A stretch of DNA of 64,000 bases, taken from contig NZ_JANLGI010000015.1 of the NCBI RefSeq assembly GCF_024655635.1, positions 62,001-126,000 on the forward strand, written 5' to 3'. Both the position numbers and the translations under genes were made by a program. How positions within the stretch are numbered: position 1 is the first letter of the stretch; every line of letters starts with the position of its first letter. The notes below the pieces were generated by a model. It was not told where the DNA came from, made no database searches, and was given only the letters and a program-made list of their open reading frames with translations. Source of the DNA: Allobosea sp. 47.2.35 (GTDB lineage: Bacteria > Pseudomonadota > Alphaproteobacteria > Rhizobiales > Beijerinckiaceae). Positions 18,560 through 26,937 of this stretch are shown here, in pieces.

Positions 18560-19804
18560 ATGTCAGATTCCCTGTCTGCCACTGCACTAGAATTCGACGA
18601 CAGCGCCGAGGAGGCCCGCGACAAGCCGGCCTGGGCCGCCGTCACATCACTCACCTTCGGCGTCTTCGGCCTCGTCACGGCCGAGTTCCTGCCGGCGAGC
18701 CTGCTCACCCCGATGGCGGCCGATGTCGGCGTTTCCGTCGGCGCCGCCGGGCAGGCGGTGACCGCGACCGCCGTCGTCGGCGCCATCGCGGGTCTCGCCG
18801 CGGCCATCGTGACGCGCGGCATCGACCGGCGCCTCGTGATCTGGTCGCTGACCGGCCTGCTGATCGTCTCCAGCATCATCGCGGCGATCGCCACCAACCT
18901 GACGACGCTGCTCTTCGCCCGCGTCCTGCTCGGCATCGGGCTCGGCGCCTTCTGGTCGATGGTCGCGGCGACCGCGATGCGGCTCGTGCCGCCCAGCGCG
19001 CTCCCCAAGGCGATGTCGCTGATCTTCGCCGGTGTCTCCCTCGCCACCGTCAGCGCCGCGCCGATCGGGGCCTATCTCGGCAACGTGATGGGCTGGCGCT
19101 TCGTGTTCTGGCTCTCGGCGCTGGTCGGCGTCGCGACACTCGTCGTCCAGATCGCGGTGCTGCCGCGGCTGCCGGCGCGCGGCTCGCCCGATGTCCGCAC
19201 GCTGTTCCGCCTGCTCGGCCAGCCCAGCATCGCGCTGGTGCTCGCTGGCATCGTCGTGGTGATCTCCGGCCATTTCGCGGGCTTCACCTATGTCCGTCCG
19301 TTCCTGGAGCAGATACCCAAGCTCTCGGTCGAGGCGATCTCGCTCGTCCTGCTGGCCTATGGCGTCGGCGGCTTCCTCGGCAACTTCGCGGGCGGGGCGA
19401 TCACCGCGCGCAGCGCCAAGGCCTCGGTGATCTTCGGCGCCTTCCTGATCGCGCTGGTGGGGTTCAGCCTGCTCTTCGTCGGCGCGTCGCCGATCGCCTC
19501 GGCCATCGCGGTCGGGCTCTGGGGCTTCGCCTTCGGCGCGCTGCCGGTCGGCTTCCAGACCTGGCTGGTGCGGGTCGCGCCTGAGGACGAGGCCGAGTCG
19601 GCCGGTGGCCTGATCGTCGCGGCCTTCCAGATCGCGATCGCGAGCGGGGCCATCTTCGGCGGCCTGCTGGTCGACTGTTTCGGGACGCTCGGCGTCATCG
19701 CCTATGCCACGGTCGCGACGCTGGTCGGCGGGTTGGGCGTGCTGCTGCTGGGCTCGAAGAGCCCCGAGCGGATCGGTGCAGGTGCGGCCGCGCACGCGCT
19801 CTGA
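18560..19804 (+). CDS. MFS transporter (DHA1/sugar-efflux type)
   Basis: About 414 residues with twelve predicted membrane helices. It shows the MFS hallmark loop variant after helix 2/3 (A-I-V-T-R-G-I-D-R-R-L-V) and the early F-G-x-V-T-A-E-F-L-P-A-S-L of DHA1 proteins such as arabinose-efflux permeases. Three in-frame ATGs compete (18518, 18548, 18560); I take 18560 because GGAGA lies 6 nt before it. It pumps small molecules across the inner membrane by proton exchange, but the substrate is unknown. It probably belongs with the divergent AraC gene, and a strong terminator follows. Confidence 0.88.
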   Translation: MSDSLSATALEFDDSAEEARDKPAWAAVTSLTFGVFGLVTAEFLPASLLTPMAADVGVSVGAAGQAVTATAVVGAIAGLAAAIVTRGIDRRLVIWSLTGLLIVSSIIAAIATNLTTLLFARVLLGIGLGAFWSMVAATAMRLVPPSALPKAMSLIFAGVSLATVSAAPIGAYLGNVMGWRFVFWLSALVGVATLVVQIAVLPRLPARGSPDVRTLFRLLGQPSIALVLAGIVVVISGHFAGFTYVRPFLEQIPKLSVEAISLVLLAYGVGGFLGNFAGGAITARSAKASVIFGAFLIALVGFSLLFVGASPIASAIAVGLWGFAFGALPVGFQTWLVRVAPEDEAESAGGLIVAAFQIAIASGAIFGGLLVDCFGTLGVIAYATVATLVGGLGVLLLGSKSPERIGAGAAAHAL

Positions 19805-19829
19805 CGCTTCACCCAAAACTGGCAAAATC

Positions 19830-19860
19830 GATCGGGCGCGTGATGCGCCCGATCACTTTT
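19830..19860 (+). terminator. rho-independent terminator after the MFS gene
   Basis: A perfect 10-bp stem (GATCGGGCGC / GCGCCCGATC) with a 5-nt loop is followed by ACTTTTCTT. It lies 25 bp after the MFS stop, so the next AraC gene, 41 bp further on, must have its own promoter in a very short interval. Confidence 0.85.
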
Positions 19861-19900
19861 CTTCAAGACAGCTCGGCAGGCTTCTGCGCTATCCTTGGGC

Positions 19901-20764
19901 ATGCAGTCGATCTCGCAGGAACAGGCCTTGCTGGAAACCCCGCTCAGGGCGGGGGAGAGCGCGCACCTGTTCGCCACGCGCCGCTTCGACGGGCTCGAGT
20001 TCCTCGCCGCCACCTTCCGCACCCATGCCTATGCCCCGCATGCCCATGACACCTACGCGATCGGCACGATCGAGATGGGTTGCGAAATCTGGCATGCGCG
20101 CGGGCAGAAGCTCTATGCCGGCCCCGGCGACATCGTCATGAACCATCCGCTCGACGTCCATGACGGCGCGCCGAGCGAGGGCGGCTATCGCTACCGGATG
20201 AGCTACCCCTCCGTCGAACTGATGCAGGAAATCGCGGCATCGCTGACCGGGAACGAGGCAGTCGGCACGCCGTTCTTCCGCGATCCCGTCGTGCAGGACC
20301 CCGCCGGCGCCGCGCTGTTCAGTGCCGCGCATCGCTTGCTGGAGGAAGGCACCGACGCATTGGCGGGCGAGGAAGCGCTGCTACGCGCCTATGCCCATAT
20401 GCTGGCGCGCCATGCCGACCTGACTGTGCAGGCGATCGGGCGCGAGGACGGGCCGGTGGCGCGCACGCGGCGTGCGATCGAGGCGCGCTACGAGGAAGAC
20501 CTGTCACTGGCCGATCTCGCTGCACTGGCTGGGTTGCCGCGCCATCATCTCATCCGGGCCTTCCGGCGCGAGACCGGGCTGACACCGCATGCCTACCTCA
20601 TCGATGTCCGCGTCCGGCGGGCGCGCGAGCGCTTGCGGCGCGGCGAGAGCCTGGGCGAGGTCGCGGCGGCGACGGGCTTCTGCGACCAGCCGCATCTGAC
20701 GCGGGCCTTCAAGGCGCGGCTCGGGGTCACGCCCGGCGCCTTCCGGGCGGCGCATGCCGGCTGA
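19901..20764 (+). CDS. AraC family transcriptional regulator (likely of azlCD)
   Basis: A 287-residue regulator. The N-terminal AraC-binding cupin has H-A-H-D-T-Y-A-I-G (about 46-54) and G-D-I-V-M-N-H-P. The C-terminal double helix-turn-helix shows D-L-S-L-A-D-L-A-A-L-A-G-L and V-A-A-A-T-G-F-C-D-Q-P-H-L-T-R-A-F. The ATG at 19901 is used; an upstream TTG adds two residues. It is followed after 29 bp by azlC and azlD on the same strand, an association seen widely, so it probably controls that exporter. Confidence 0.87.
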   Translation: MQSISQEQALLETPLRAGESAHLFATRRFDGLEFLAATFRTHAYAPHAHDTYAIGTIEMGCEIWHARGQKLYAGPGDIVMNHPLDVHDGAPSEGGYRYRMSYPSVELMQEIAASLTGNEAVGTPFFRDPVVQDPAGAALFSAAHRLLEEGTDALAGEEALLRAYAHMLARHADLTVQAIGREDGPVARTRRAIEARYEEDLSLADLAALAGLPRHHLIRAFRRETGLTPHAYLIDVRVRRARERLRRGESLGEVAAATGFCDQPHLTRAFKARLGVTPGAFRAAHAG

Positions 20765-20793
20765 GCAATAATCTCCAAGAGAACCGACAATCC

Positions 20794-21507
20794 ATGTCCA
20801 CGATGCGTGACGACATCAGGCGCGGCCTGAGCGATATCTGGCCGGCCGCGGTGGCTGCGGCGCCGATCGGCCTGCTCTTCGGTGCGGTCGCGGCCAGCAA
20901 GGGGCTCTCGCCCTTCGAAGTCTTCCTGATGAGCATCATGGTCTTCGCCGGCGGGGCGCAGTTCGCCGCGATCGAGCTCTGGGCGAGCCCGGCGCCGGTG
21001 GCCGCGCTGGTGTTCTCGACGCTGCTGATCAATGCGCGCCATGTGCTGATGGGCGCCTCGCTTGCGCCGAAGCTGCAGGGCTTCAGCCGCTGGCAGAAAT
21101 TCCTCGGCCTCTACTACATGGCCGACGAGAACTGGGCGCTGGCCGAGAAACGCGCCCGCACCCACCGCCTGACGCCGGCCTACTGGTTCGCGATGGTCAT
21201 CCCCTTCGTCTCGGGCTGGCTGATCAACTCGACGCTCGGCGCGATGATCGGCGCCGTGCTGGGCGATCCCAAGCGGCTCGGTGCCGATTTCGCCTTCACG
21301 GCGCTGTTCATCGCCCTCGTCGCCGCCTTCTGGAAGGGCCGGGTGACGTTCTGGACCGTGGCGGCGGCCGGCATCGCCTCGGCGTTGACCTATCGGCTGG
21401 CCGGGCCGCCCTGGCATGTCGCGGCGGGGGCCTTGTGCGGGTTGCTGGCGGCATGGCTCGCGGCAGGTAGTGAAGAACAGCCGGTCACCGAGGAGGCAAA
21501 GGCGTGA
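20794..21507 (+). CDS. azlC: AzlC family branched-chain amino acid exporter, large subunit
   Basis: A 237-residue inner-membrane protein with about six to seven helices. Family signatures are G-L-L-F-G-A-V-A-A, the M-V-F-A-G-G-A-Q-F-A-A-I-E-L run, and N-A-R-H-V-L-M-G-A-S-L. AzlC pairs with the small AzlD to export branched-chain amino acids or analogues (BrnFE/AzlCD system). It overlaps azlD by 4 bp (GTGA), so the two are made together. 'ABC permease' labels sometimes given to this family are misleading; no ATPase is present here. Confidence 0.92.
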   Translation: MSTMRDDIRRGLSDIWPAAVAAAPIGLLFGAVAASKGLSPFEVFLMSIMVFAGGAQFAAIELWASPAPVAALVFSTLLINARHVLMGASLAPKLQGFSRWQKFLGLYYMADENWALAEKRARTHRLTPAYWFAMVIPFVSGWLINSTLGAMIGAVLGDPKRLGADFAFTALFIALVAAFWKGRVTFWTVAAAGIASALTYRLAGPPWHVAAGALCGLLAAWLAAGSEEQPVTEEAKA

Positions 21508-21803
21508 GCGTCGATCCGATCAACCTCCTCGCCTTCCTCGGTATGGCGATCGTGACTTATTTCACGCGCGTCGCCGGGCTGGCATTGGCCGGGCGGCTCA
21601 GCCTCTCGCCGCGGGCGCAGGCCGCCTTCGACGCGATCCCGCCTGCCGTGCTGATCGCGGTGATCGCGCCGAGCGCGCTCGCGACCGGCTGGGCCGAGAC
21701 GGCGGCGGCGGCAATCACGGCGCTTGCGGCGACACGATTGCCCTTGCTGGGCGTGGTCGCGGTCGGGGTTATCGCGGTCGTCGGGTTCAGGATGGTGATG
21801 TGA
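21504..21803 (+). CDS. azlD: AzlD family branched-chain amino acid exporter, small subunit
   Basis: A 99-residue membrane protein with about four helices. It begins M-S-V-D-P-I-N-L-L-A-F-L-G-M-A and has the AzlD pattern T-Y-F-T-R-V-A-G plus F-D-A-I-P-P-A-V-L-I-A-V. It starts with a GTG that overlaps the azlC stop, indicating translational coupling. It is the partner subunit of the AzlC protein just upstream. Confidence 0.9.
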   Translation: MSVDPINLLAFLGMAIVTYFTRVAGLALAGRLSLSPRAQAAFDAIPPAVLIAVIAPSALATGWAETAAAAITALAATRLPLLGVVAVGVIAVVGFRMVM

Positions 21804-21833
21804 CCACATCTGTCCCGGCCTTGATGGGAGGGG

Positions 21834-21995
21834 CGCGGGGAACCCTCTCCCGGAGGGAGAGGGCAGGGTTAGGGGTAGGCCCCTCACCGTATTTCTGTGA
21901 GATGGTCGCTGCGTGGCGGTGAGGCAAAGTTCCGCTGGTCCAAGGGCCTACACCTCACCCCTGCCCCTCTCCTTACAGGAGAGGGGTTCCCCGCG
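21834..21995. repeat. inverted pair of REP-like elements
   Basis: The left unit (21834-21881) contains CGCGGGGAACCCTCTCCCGG with an internal GAGAGGGCAGGG. The right unit (21945-21995) is its reverse complement with a few changes. The two flank a 63-bp centre, making a BIME-like head-to-head pair. Each unit also has its own CTCTCC/GGAGAG stem. It fills the gap between the convergent azlD and aminopeptidase genes and could terminate both. Confidence 0.8.
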
Positions 21996-21999
21996 TTCT

Positions 22000-23862
22000 T
22001 CACAGCGGCCGGCAGGCCGCTTCCAGCCAGACCTTCGCCTCGCCCTCGACCTGCGGCGCGAGCTTGTCCCAGACCTTGGCGTGATAGGCGTCGATCCAGG
22101 CGATCTCGCCGGCGTCGAGCATGTCCTTCTCGATCAGGGCGCGCTCATAGGGGCACCAGGTGATCGTCTCGAAGCCGTAGATCGTGCGCTCGGCTCCGGG
22201 GATCTGGCGCTCCTCGACCACGATCAGGTTCTCGATGCGGATGCCGTATTCGCCCTGCTTGTAATAACCGGGCTCGTTGGAGAGGATCATACCCGGCTCC
22301 AGCGGTGTGGTGCCGAGCTTCGAGAGCCGCTGCGGCCCCTCATGCACCGAGAGATAGCTGCCGACGCCATGGCCGGTGCCGTGGTCGAAGTCGAAGCCGC
22401 CCTGCCAGAGCGGCAAGCGCGCGAAGGCATCGAGCTGTGCGCCCGAGGTGCCTTTGACGAAGACCAGCCGCGAGATCGCGAGATGGCCTTTGAGCACGCG
22501 GGTATAGCGATCGCGCATCTCGGCTGTCGGTGTGCCGATCACCATGGTGCGTGTGATGTCGGTGGTGCCGTCCTCGTACTGGCCGCCTGAATCGACCAGG
22601 AAGATGCCGGGCTCCAGCTTGCGGTTGGTCGCTTCGCTGACGCGGTAATGCGGCAATGCCGCATTGGGGCCGGCGCCGGCGATGGTGGTGAAGGAGACGT
22701 CCTTGAGCAGGCCGGTCTTGAGCCGCTCGGCCTCCAGCGCGGCGACAGCGTCGATCTCGGTCAGGCCGCCCTTCGGCGCCTCGCGCGCCAGCCAGGAGAG
22801 GTAACGCACCATGACGGCGCCGTCACGCAGATGGGCATTGCGGGCGCCGTCCAGCTCGGCCGCATTCTTGCGCGCCTTCATCAGAGCGATCGGGTCGGTG
22901 CCGGCATCGGGCGTGCCGCCGGCCTCGCTGATCAGGGTCGCGAGCGCGGAGGCGGCGGTCGTGGCGTCGAGCCGGACCTTGGCCTTGGCCGCGCCGAGCT
23001 TGGCGATCTGCTTGTCGAGATCGGCTGGAGGGGCGATCTCGCCGACGGCGCCGATCGCATCGCCCGCCTCGTTGGTGATCTTCTCCGGTGCGAGGAAGAC
23101 GGTCGGCCGGCCCTTGCGCGGGACGATGGCATAGCCGAGCGGCAATGGCGTGTGCTCGACATCGCCGCCACGGATGTTGAAGACCCAGGCCAGCGCATGC
23201 GGATCGGAGACGACGAGCGCATCAACCTTGGCCTCGGCAAGCGCTTTCTGGATGCGGGCGAGCTTCGAGACGCTGTCCTCGCCGGCAAAGGCGGCCGGGT
23301 GTGCCTTGACCGGCGCGGTCGGCGGCGCCGGACGGTCGCTCCAGAGCGCGTCGATCGGGTTGGCCTTGAGGGCAATAAGGCTGCCGCCGGCCGCGGCCGC
23401 AGCCTTTTCGAGCCGGGCGAGTCCATCCACCGTATGCAGCCAGGGATCGTAGCCGAGCTTGCCGCCGGCCGGCAGGTTCTGCTCGACCCAGCGCTCCAGC
23501 GGCGTCTCTTCCATGCGGACCGGCGTGACGATCGCGGTGTCGGTCTGCTCGGCCGACTGGATGGTGTAGCGGCCATCGACGATCAGCGCGGCCTTGTCGG
23601 CCAGCACCACAGCATTGCCGGCCGAGCCGGTGAAGCCGGTCAGCCAGGCGAGGCGGGCCATATGGGCGGGGACGTACTCACCCTGATGTTCGTCGGCACG
23701 CGGGATCACGAAGCCGTCGAGCCCTTGCGTGGCAAGCGCCTTGCGCAGGGCGGCGACGCGGCCGGCCACCAGCCGGGGATCGCTCGGTTCGGAAAAGGAC
23801 TGGAAACGGCAGGTCGGCAGGGTCGAATCGATCATGGCAAGGTCCGGCTTAGGTCGCGGCAT
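22000..23862 (-). CDS. pepP: Xaa-Pro aminopeptidase, M24B family (aminopeptidase P type)
   Basis: About 620 residues, the long three-domain form (two creatinase-N-like domains plus the pita-bread catalytic domain) resembling eukaryotic cytosolic XPNPEP1 more than E. coli PepP (441). The metal-site motifs are visible: D-S-G-G-Q-Y-x-D-G-T-T-D-I-T-R (two Asp), H-G-T-G-H-G-V-G, S-N-E-P-G-Y-Y and I-R-I-E-N. It removes N-terminal residues before proline, cytoplasmic. I use the ATG at 23860-23862 (GAGG just upstream); MIDST at 23835 is an alternative start. Confidence 0.88.
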   Translation of the reverse strand: MPRPKPDLAMIDSTLPTCRFQSFSEPSDPRLVAGRVAALRKALATQGLDGFVIPRADEHQGEYVPAHMARLAWLTGFTGSAGNAVVLADKAALIVDGRYTIQSAEQTDTAIVTPVRMEETPLERWVEQNLPAGGKLGYDPWLHTVDGLARLEKAAAAAGGSLIALKANPIDALWSDRPAPPTAPVKAHPAAFAGEDSVSKLARIQKALAEAKVDALVVSDPHALAWVFNIRGGDVEHTPLPLGYAIVPRKGRPTVFLAPEKITNEAGDAIGAVGEIAPPADLDKQIAKLGAAKAKVRLDATTAASALATLISEAGGTPDAGTDPIALMKARKNAAELDGARNAHLRDGAVMVRYLSWLAREAPKGGLTEIDAVAALEAERLKTGLLKDVSFTTIAGAGPNAALPHYRVSEATNRKLEPGIFLVDSGGQYEDGTTDITRTMVIGTPTAEMRDRYTRVLKGHLAISRLVFVKGTSGAQLDAFARLPLWQGGFDFDHGTGHGVGSYLSVHEGPQRLSKLGTTPLEPGMILSNEPGYYKQGEYGIRIENLIVVEERQIPGAERTIYGFETITWCPYERALIEKDMLDAGEIAWIDAYHAKVWDKLAPQVEGEAKVWLEAACRPL

Positions 23863-24132
23863 CGTCGCCTCGCACCGCTGAAAGCGCCAGCGCAAATGCG
23901 TCGGCGGGGCACTGCCCGTTCCGTGGGACGGCGCTGCCTCAGCGCTTCGCATTGTGCTGTCTGGTTATGCAATCTGCGCAAACATTAATGGATATGGACC
24001 AATCGCATGCGTTTTTTGCATATCTTGCATATGCGAACATATCTTCTCGCAAGTGCGAAATGACCCCACCTTAGTCGCATAAGAGAACGAGGAAGCGACC
24101 GGGACTGTCCTTCGTTTTTCGGAGATAGACCC
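23863..24132. promoter_or_regulatory. divergent control region with clustered GCATAT motifs
   Basis: This 270-bp AT-rich gap separates the aminopeptidase gene from two small plus-strand genes. At about 24014-24045 GCATAT/GAACATAT words recur (TTGCATAT-C-TTGCATATGCGAA), forming overlapping direct and inverted repeats that look like a regulator site. I cannot assign the regulator. Confidence 0.4.
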
Positions 24133-24375
24133 ATGACCTACGTGTTGAACAATGCCGACGTGCTGCCCGTACCGGGCCGGAGCCATGGCGAAACCCGCGC
24201 CAGCAAGCCGGGCCTGATGCAGCGCTTCTATGCCGCGCTCGTCGTGAGCCGCGCGCGCTCCGCAGCCCGCGAACTGCGCGCCCGCAACCTCCTCGTCAAC
24301 GAGGCAGAACTCGTGCTGGGCGGCTTCCCGTCCGCGACGCTGTCGAGCGACGTCTCGCTGCCTTTCAACCGCTGA
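24133..24375 (+). CDS. small basic protein of unknown function
   Basis: An 80-residue protein beginning MTYVLNNADVLPVPGRSHGE. The centre is an Arg/Ala-rich helix (Y-A-A-L-V-V-S-R-A-R-S-A-A-R-E-L-R-A-R-N), followed by L-V-N-E-A-E-L-V-L-G-G-F. The helix loosely resembles DUF1127-type small regulators of Rhizobiales, but the DUF1127 core L-x-D-I-G is not evident, so I do not assign it. GGAG lies 8 nt before the ATG. No signal peptide is seen. It is followed 56 bp later by another tiny gene, and a strong terminator closes the pair, suggesting a dedicated short transcript. Confidence 0.6.
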   Translation: MTYVLNNADVLPVPGRSHGETRASKPGLMQRFYAALVVSRARSAARELRARNLLVNEAELVLGGFPSATLSSDVSLPFNR

Positions 24376-24431
24376 ATTCACGCCGCCGCGGCTCTGAGCC
24401 GCGCAGCCGACAACCTACAAGGACCTTCATC

Positions 24432-24560
24432 ATGATCGCCATCATCAAGCACATCTACGAACAGATCGCGGATGCCGCGAAGTTCACCGCCGCCGTCTGG
24501 CACGATGCCCGCAGCCTGCAGGCTGATGCCGAGAAGAAGTACGGTTATATCGGCTTCTGA
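24432..24560 (+). CDS. 42-residue small protein of unknown function
   Basis: A short gene starting M-I-A-I-I-K-H-I-Y-E-Q-I-A-D-A-A-K-F and ending K-K-Y-G-Y-I-G-F. It would form one amphipathic helix with an aromatic tail. AGGA lies before the ATG, and the codon use is GC-rich like the rest of the genome. It sits between the 80-residue gene and a strong terminator, consistent with co-transcription. I do not recognise the family. Confidence 0.55.
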   Translation: MIAIIKHIYEQIADAAKFTAAVWHDARSLQADAEKKYGYIGF

Positions 24561-24605
24561 GCTGAACGAGTAACGGCCTCGCGCTTCCCTCGGGAGCGCC
24601 GGAGG

Positions 24606-25553
24606 TCAGGCAAGGCGGCGCAGCCTCGGGGCTGCGCCGCCTTTTTTCATGACCAGCGTGGCCCAGCCTTCGCGCAGCGAATGGCTCGCGAGATAGACGC
24701 CCTGGTGCCGGTAGGCCGAGACGACGCCGGGCACATCCATCGCCAGCAGGCCCGACAGGATCAGCGTGCCGTTCGACGAGAGCACGCGGGCGATCGACGG
24801 GGCGAGCCGCTTCAGCGGGCCGGCCAGGATATTGGCGAAGACGAAGTCGAAATGGCCGGGGCGCCAGGCCTTGGCATGGCGCAGGCCGGGCGCGACATAG
24901 AGATCGAGCGCGTTCGGGGCATGGTTGAGCCGGGCGTTATGAGCGGAGACCTCGACCGCGACCGCGTCGATATCACCGGCGACGACCTTGCGCTTGATCT
25001 GCTTGGCGAGCGCCAGCCCGAGAATGCCGGTGCCGGTGCCGATATCGATGCCGTTGCGCGGGCGGCGCTTCTTCAGTTCGGCATCGAGCGCGAGCAGGCA
25101 GCCGGCGGTAGTGCCGTGATGGCCGGTGCCGAAGGCGAGCGCGGCCTCGATCTCGATGGCGACATCGTTGGTACGGACGACATGCCGGTCATGCGCGCCA
25201 TGGACGAGGACCCGACCAGCACGGACCGGCTTCAGCCCGTCGAGGCTGTTGGCGACCCAGTCCTTGGTGTTGACGGTGGTGAAGGGCGTGTTGTCGACGA
25301 GCTCGCCGACGATCGGGCGCAGCAGGTCGCGCACTGCTTCTTCGTCGGGCGGGTTGGCGAAATAGATCTCGACCTTCCACGGAATATTCATCGAGAGCGT
25401 GGTGATCCCGTCCTCGACCTCGAAGGCGGAGATCGCCGTCTCGGTGGGATCGAAGATCTCGCCGAGCAATTCGGTGAGGGCCCGGGCCTGTTCGCCCGAG
25501 GTGGAGAGTTCGAGGACGGTCGCGACCGTCGCTGGCAGGAGGCCTTCACGCAT
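24606..25553 (-). CDS. prmA: ribosomal protein L11 methyltransferase
   Basis: A 315-residue SAM-dependent enzyme that trimethylates L11. The N-terminal substrate-recognition part is about 1-120. The class I methyltransferase core carries D-I-G-T-G-T-G-I-L-G-L-A-L (motif I) and F-A-F-G-T-G-H-H-G-T-T just before it, a PrmA hallmark (A-F-G-T-G-x-H). A later D-F-V-F-A-N-I-L-A-G-P corresponds to the catalytic N-I/N-P region. Start ATG at 25551-25553. Its last codons overlap a terminator that works on the opposite strand. Confidence 0.93.
   Translation of the reverse strand: MREGLLPATVATVLELSTSGEQARALTELLGEIFDPTETAISAFEVEDGITTLSMNIPWKVEIYFANPPDEEAVRDLLRPIVGELVDNTPFTTVNTKDWVANSLDGLKPVRAGRVLVHGAHDRHVVRTNDVAIEIEAALAFGTGHHGTTAGCLLALDAELKKRRPRNGIDIGTGTGILGLALAKQIKRKVVAGDIDAVAVEVSAHNARLNHAPNALDLYVAPGLRHAKAWRPGHFDFVFANILAGPLKRLAPSIARVLSSNGTLILSGLLAMDVPGVVSAYRHQGVYLASHSLREGWATLVMKKGGAAPRLRRLA
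24614..24647 (+). terminator. rho-independent terminator for the small genes, inside the prmA 3' end
   Basis: A perfect 11-bp stem (GGCGGCGCAGC / GCTGCGCCGCC) with a 6-nt loop is followed by TTTTTT on the plus strand. It ends the transcript of the two small genes 54 bp after their last stop. The same bases encode residues near the C terminus of prmA (G-G-A-A-P-R-L-R-R) on the minus strand. Confidence 0.85.
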
Positions 25554-25674
25554 GCGCTGGCCTTAGCAGCGTGCGGCGGGGTTGTCATGCGATCGCTGCG
25601 CTTCCGGGCGGTGCACCTTGCGGTAGGGTGCGAGACATTCCCAAGCTGCCAAAGCTGGAAGCAGGAGGTCCCGC

Positions 25675-26067
25675 ATGTTCTCCCATATCAGCGTCGGAAC
25701 GAATGCCTTCGAGCGAGCAGAGGCTTTCTATGGCGCGCTCTGCGGCGCATTGGGGCTGAAGCTGCGCTTCCGTGATCCGGAAGCCGCCGCTGCCGCCTGG
25801 CAGCCGACGGATTCCGACCGGCCCCTGCTGTTCCTGACCCGCCCTTTCGATGGGCAAGCCGCCGCGCCTGGGAACGGCCACATGGTGGCCTTCCTGGCCG
25901 AAAGCCGGGCGACCGTCGACAGCTGCCACGCGATCGCGCTGGCCCATGGTGGGATCTGCGAAGGGCCGCCGGGCCTGCGGCCACATTATCACGCGCATTA
26001 TTACGGGGCCTATTTTCGCGACCCCGACGGCAACAAGGTTTGCGTCTGCTGCCATCGGGCGGAGTAA
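25675..26067 (+). CDS. VOC family (glyoxalase-like) protein
   Basis: A 130-residue vicinal-oxygen-chelate protein. It opens M-F-S-H-I-S-V-G-T with the first metal-ligand His, continues A-x-x-F-Y-G-A-L, and ends with Y-G-A-Y-F-R-D-P-D-G-N-K-V, the conserved VOC tail. Members include glyoxalase I-like enzymes, lyases and resistance proteins; the substrate here is open. It stands alone between prmA (divergent) and an SDR gene (convergent). Confidence 0.88.
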   Translation: MFSHISVGTNAFERAEAFYGALCGALGLKLRFRDPEAAAAAWQPTDSDRPLLFLTRPFDGQAAAPGNGHMVAFLAESRATVDSCHAIALAHGGICEGPPGLRPHYHAHYYGAYFRDPDGNKVCVCCHRAE

Positions 26068-26079
26068 TACCCTCTTTCG

Positions 26080-26835
26080 TCAACCGTGCTGCGCGTTGAG
26101 CCCGGCAAAGACCTGCGCAAAGCTGCCAGTCGCCTCGGCGAAGCGCAGCGGCTTGCAGCGCTCGACGATAATCTCGGCGGCCTCGGGCTGGGTTTCGAGG
26201 ATCGTCATCACCTCGTTGGTGAAATCGGCGAGCGGCATCGCGGCCGGATCGACCGCCTGATGCGGGCCGAGCAGCTCGGTCTGCACATAGGGCGGGGCGA
26301 TCTCGATGACCTCGACCGATGTGTTCTTGAGCTGCTCGCGCAGGCCGATCGACCAGGAATGGATCGCGGCCTTGGTCGCGCTATAGGTCGGGGTCGCCGC
26401 CAGCGGCACGAAGGCGAGGCCGGAGGAGACGGTCAGGACCGTGGCGTGCGGCTGCTTCAGGAGATGCGGCAGCAGCGCGGTGGTCAGGCGGATCGGCCCG
26501 AGCAGGTTGGTCGCGATCGTCTCCTCGGCGATGGCGAGATTGTCGGCAGCCGGGACATTCTCCGGCTTCATGATGCCGGCATTGTTGATGACGGCATTCA
26601 GGTTTGGGAAGCGCGCGACGGCCTGTCGGGCGAAGGCCGCGATATCGGCCTCGTCCTGGATGTCGAGCAGCATCGATTCCATGCCGGGATTGGCCGCGGT
26701 GACCGCATCGAGCACGGCTTCGCGGCGCCCGGCGATGACGATCTTGTTGCCCTTGGCGTGCAGCCCCTCGGCCAGCGCCCGGCCGATGCCCGAGCCGCCG
26801 CCGGTGATGAGGATGGTGTTTCCGGAAATCTTCAT
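26080..26835 (-). CDS. short-chain dehydrogenase/reductase (DltE-like)
   Basis: A 251-residue classical SDR. The cofactor loop T-G-G-G-S-G-I-G is at about 12-19. N-N-A-G-I-M is near 91-96. The catalytic Ser lies in V-S-S-G-L and the Y-S-A-T-K catalytic Tyr/Lys follow. Sequence style (K-I-S-G-N-T-I-L-I-T-G-G-G) matches DltE-like oxidoreductases. I start at the ATG at 26833-26835. It is divergent from an HxlR regulator gene with a 102-bp gap, a common pair in which the regulator represses the reductase. Confidence 0.9.
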   Translation of the reverse strand: MKISGNTILITGGGSGIGRALAEGLHAKGNKIVIAGRREAVLDAVTAANPGMESMLLDIQDEADIAAFARQAVARFPNLNAVINNAGIMKPENVPAADNLAIAEETIATNLLGPIRLTTALLPHLLKQPHATVLTVSSGLAFVPLAATPTYSATKAAIHSWSIGLREQLKNTSVEVIEIAPPYVQTELLGPHQAVDPAAMPLADFTNEVMTILETQPEAAEIIVERCKPLRFAEATGSFAQVFAGLNAQHG

Positions 26836-26937
26836 GGCAAAGCCCTCTCGTGGTTGCACGAGACGAGATGGCGCCCATACTCTTCAAAGGAAAGAAGGCG
26901 CTTGAGAGTGCCATACGTACCAAAAGGAGAGTGTCGG

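Noticed and set aside
22648-23988. A 446-codon plus-strand open frame opposite aminopeptidase P
   Set aside because: All M24 metal-binding motifs lie on the minus strand; this frame is a compositional shadow.
24091-24116. GGAAG-N17-CGTT, close to a general-stress (EcfG) promoter before the 80-residue gene
   Set aside because: The -35 differs at its last base and a start about 7 nt after CGTT would fall on the ribosome-binding GGAG, leaving almost no leader.
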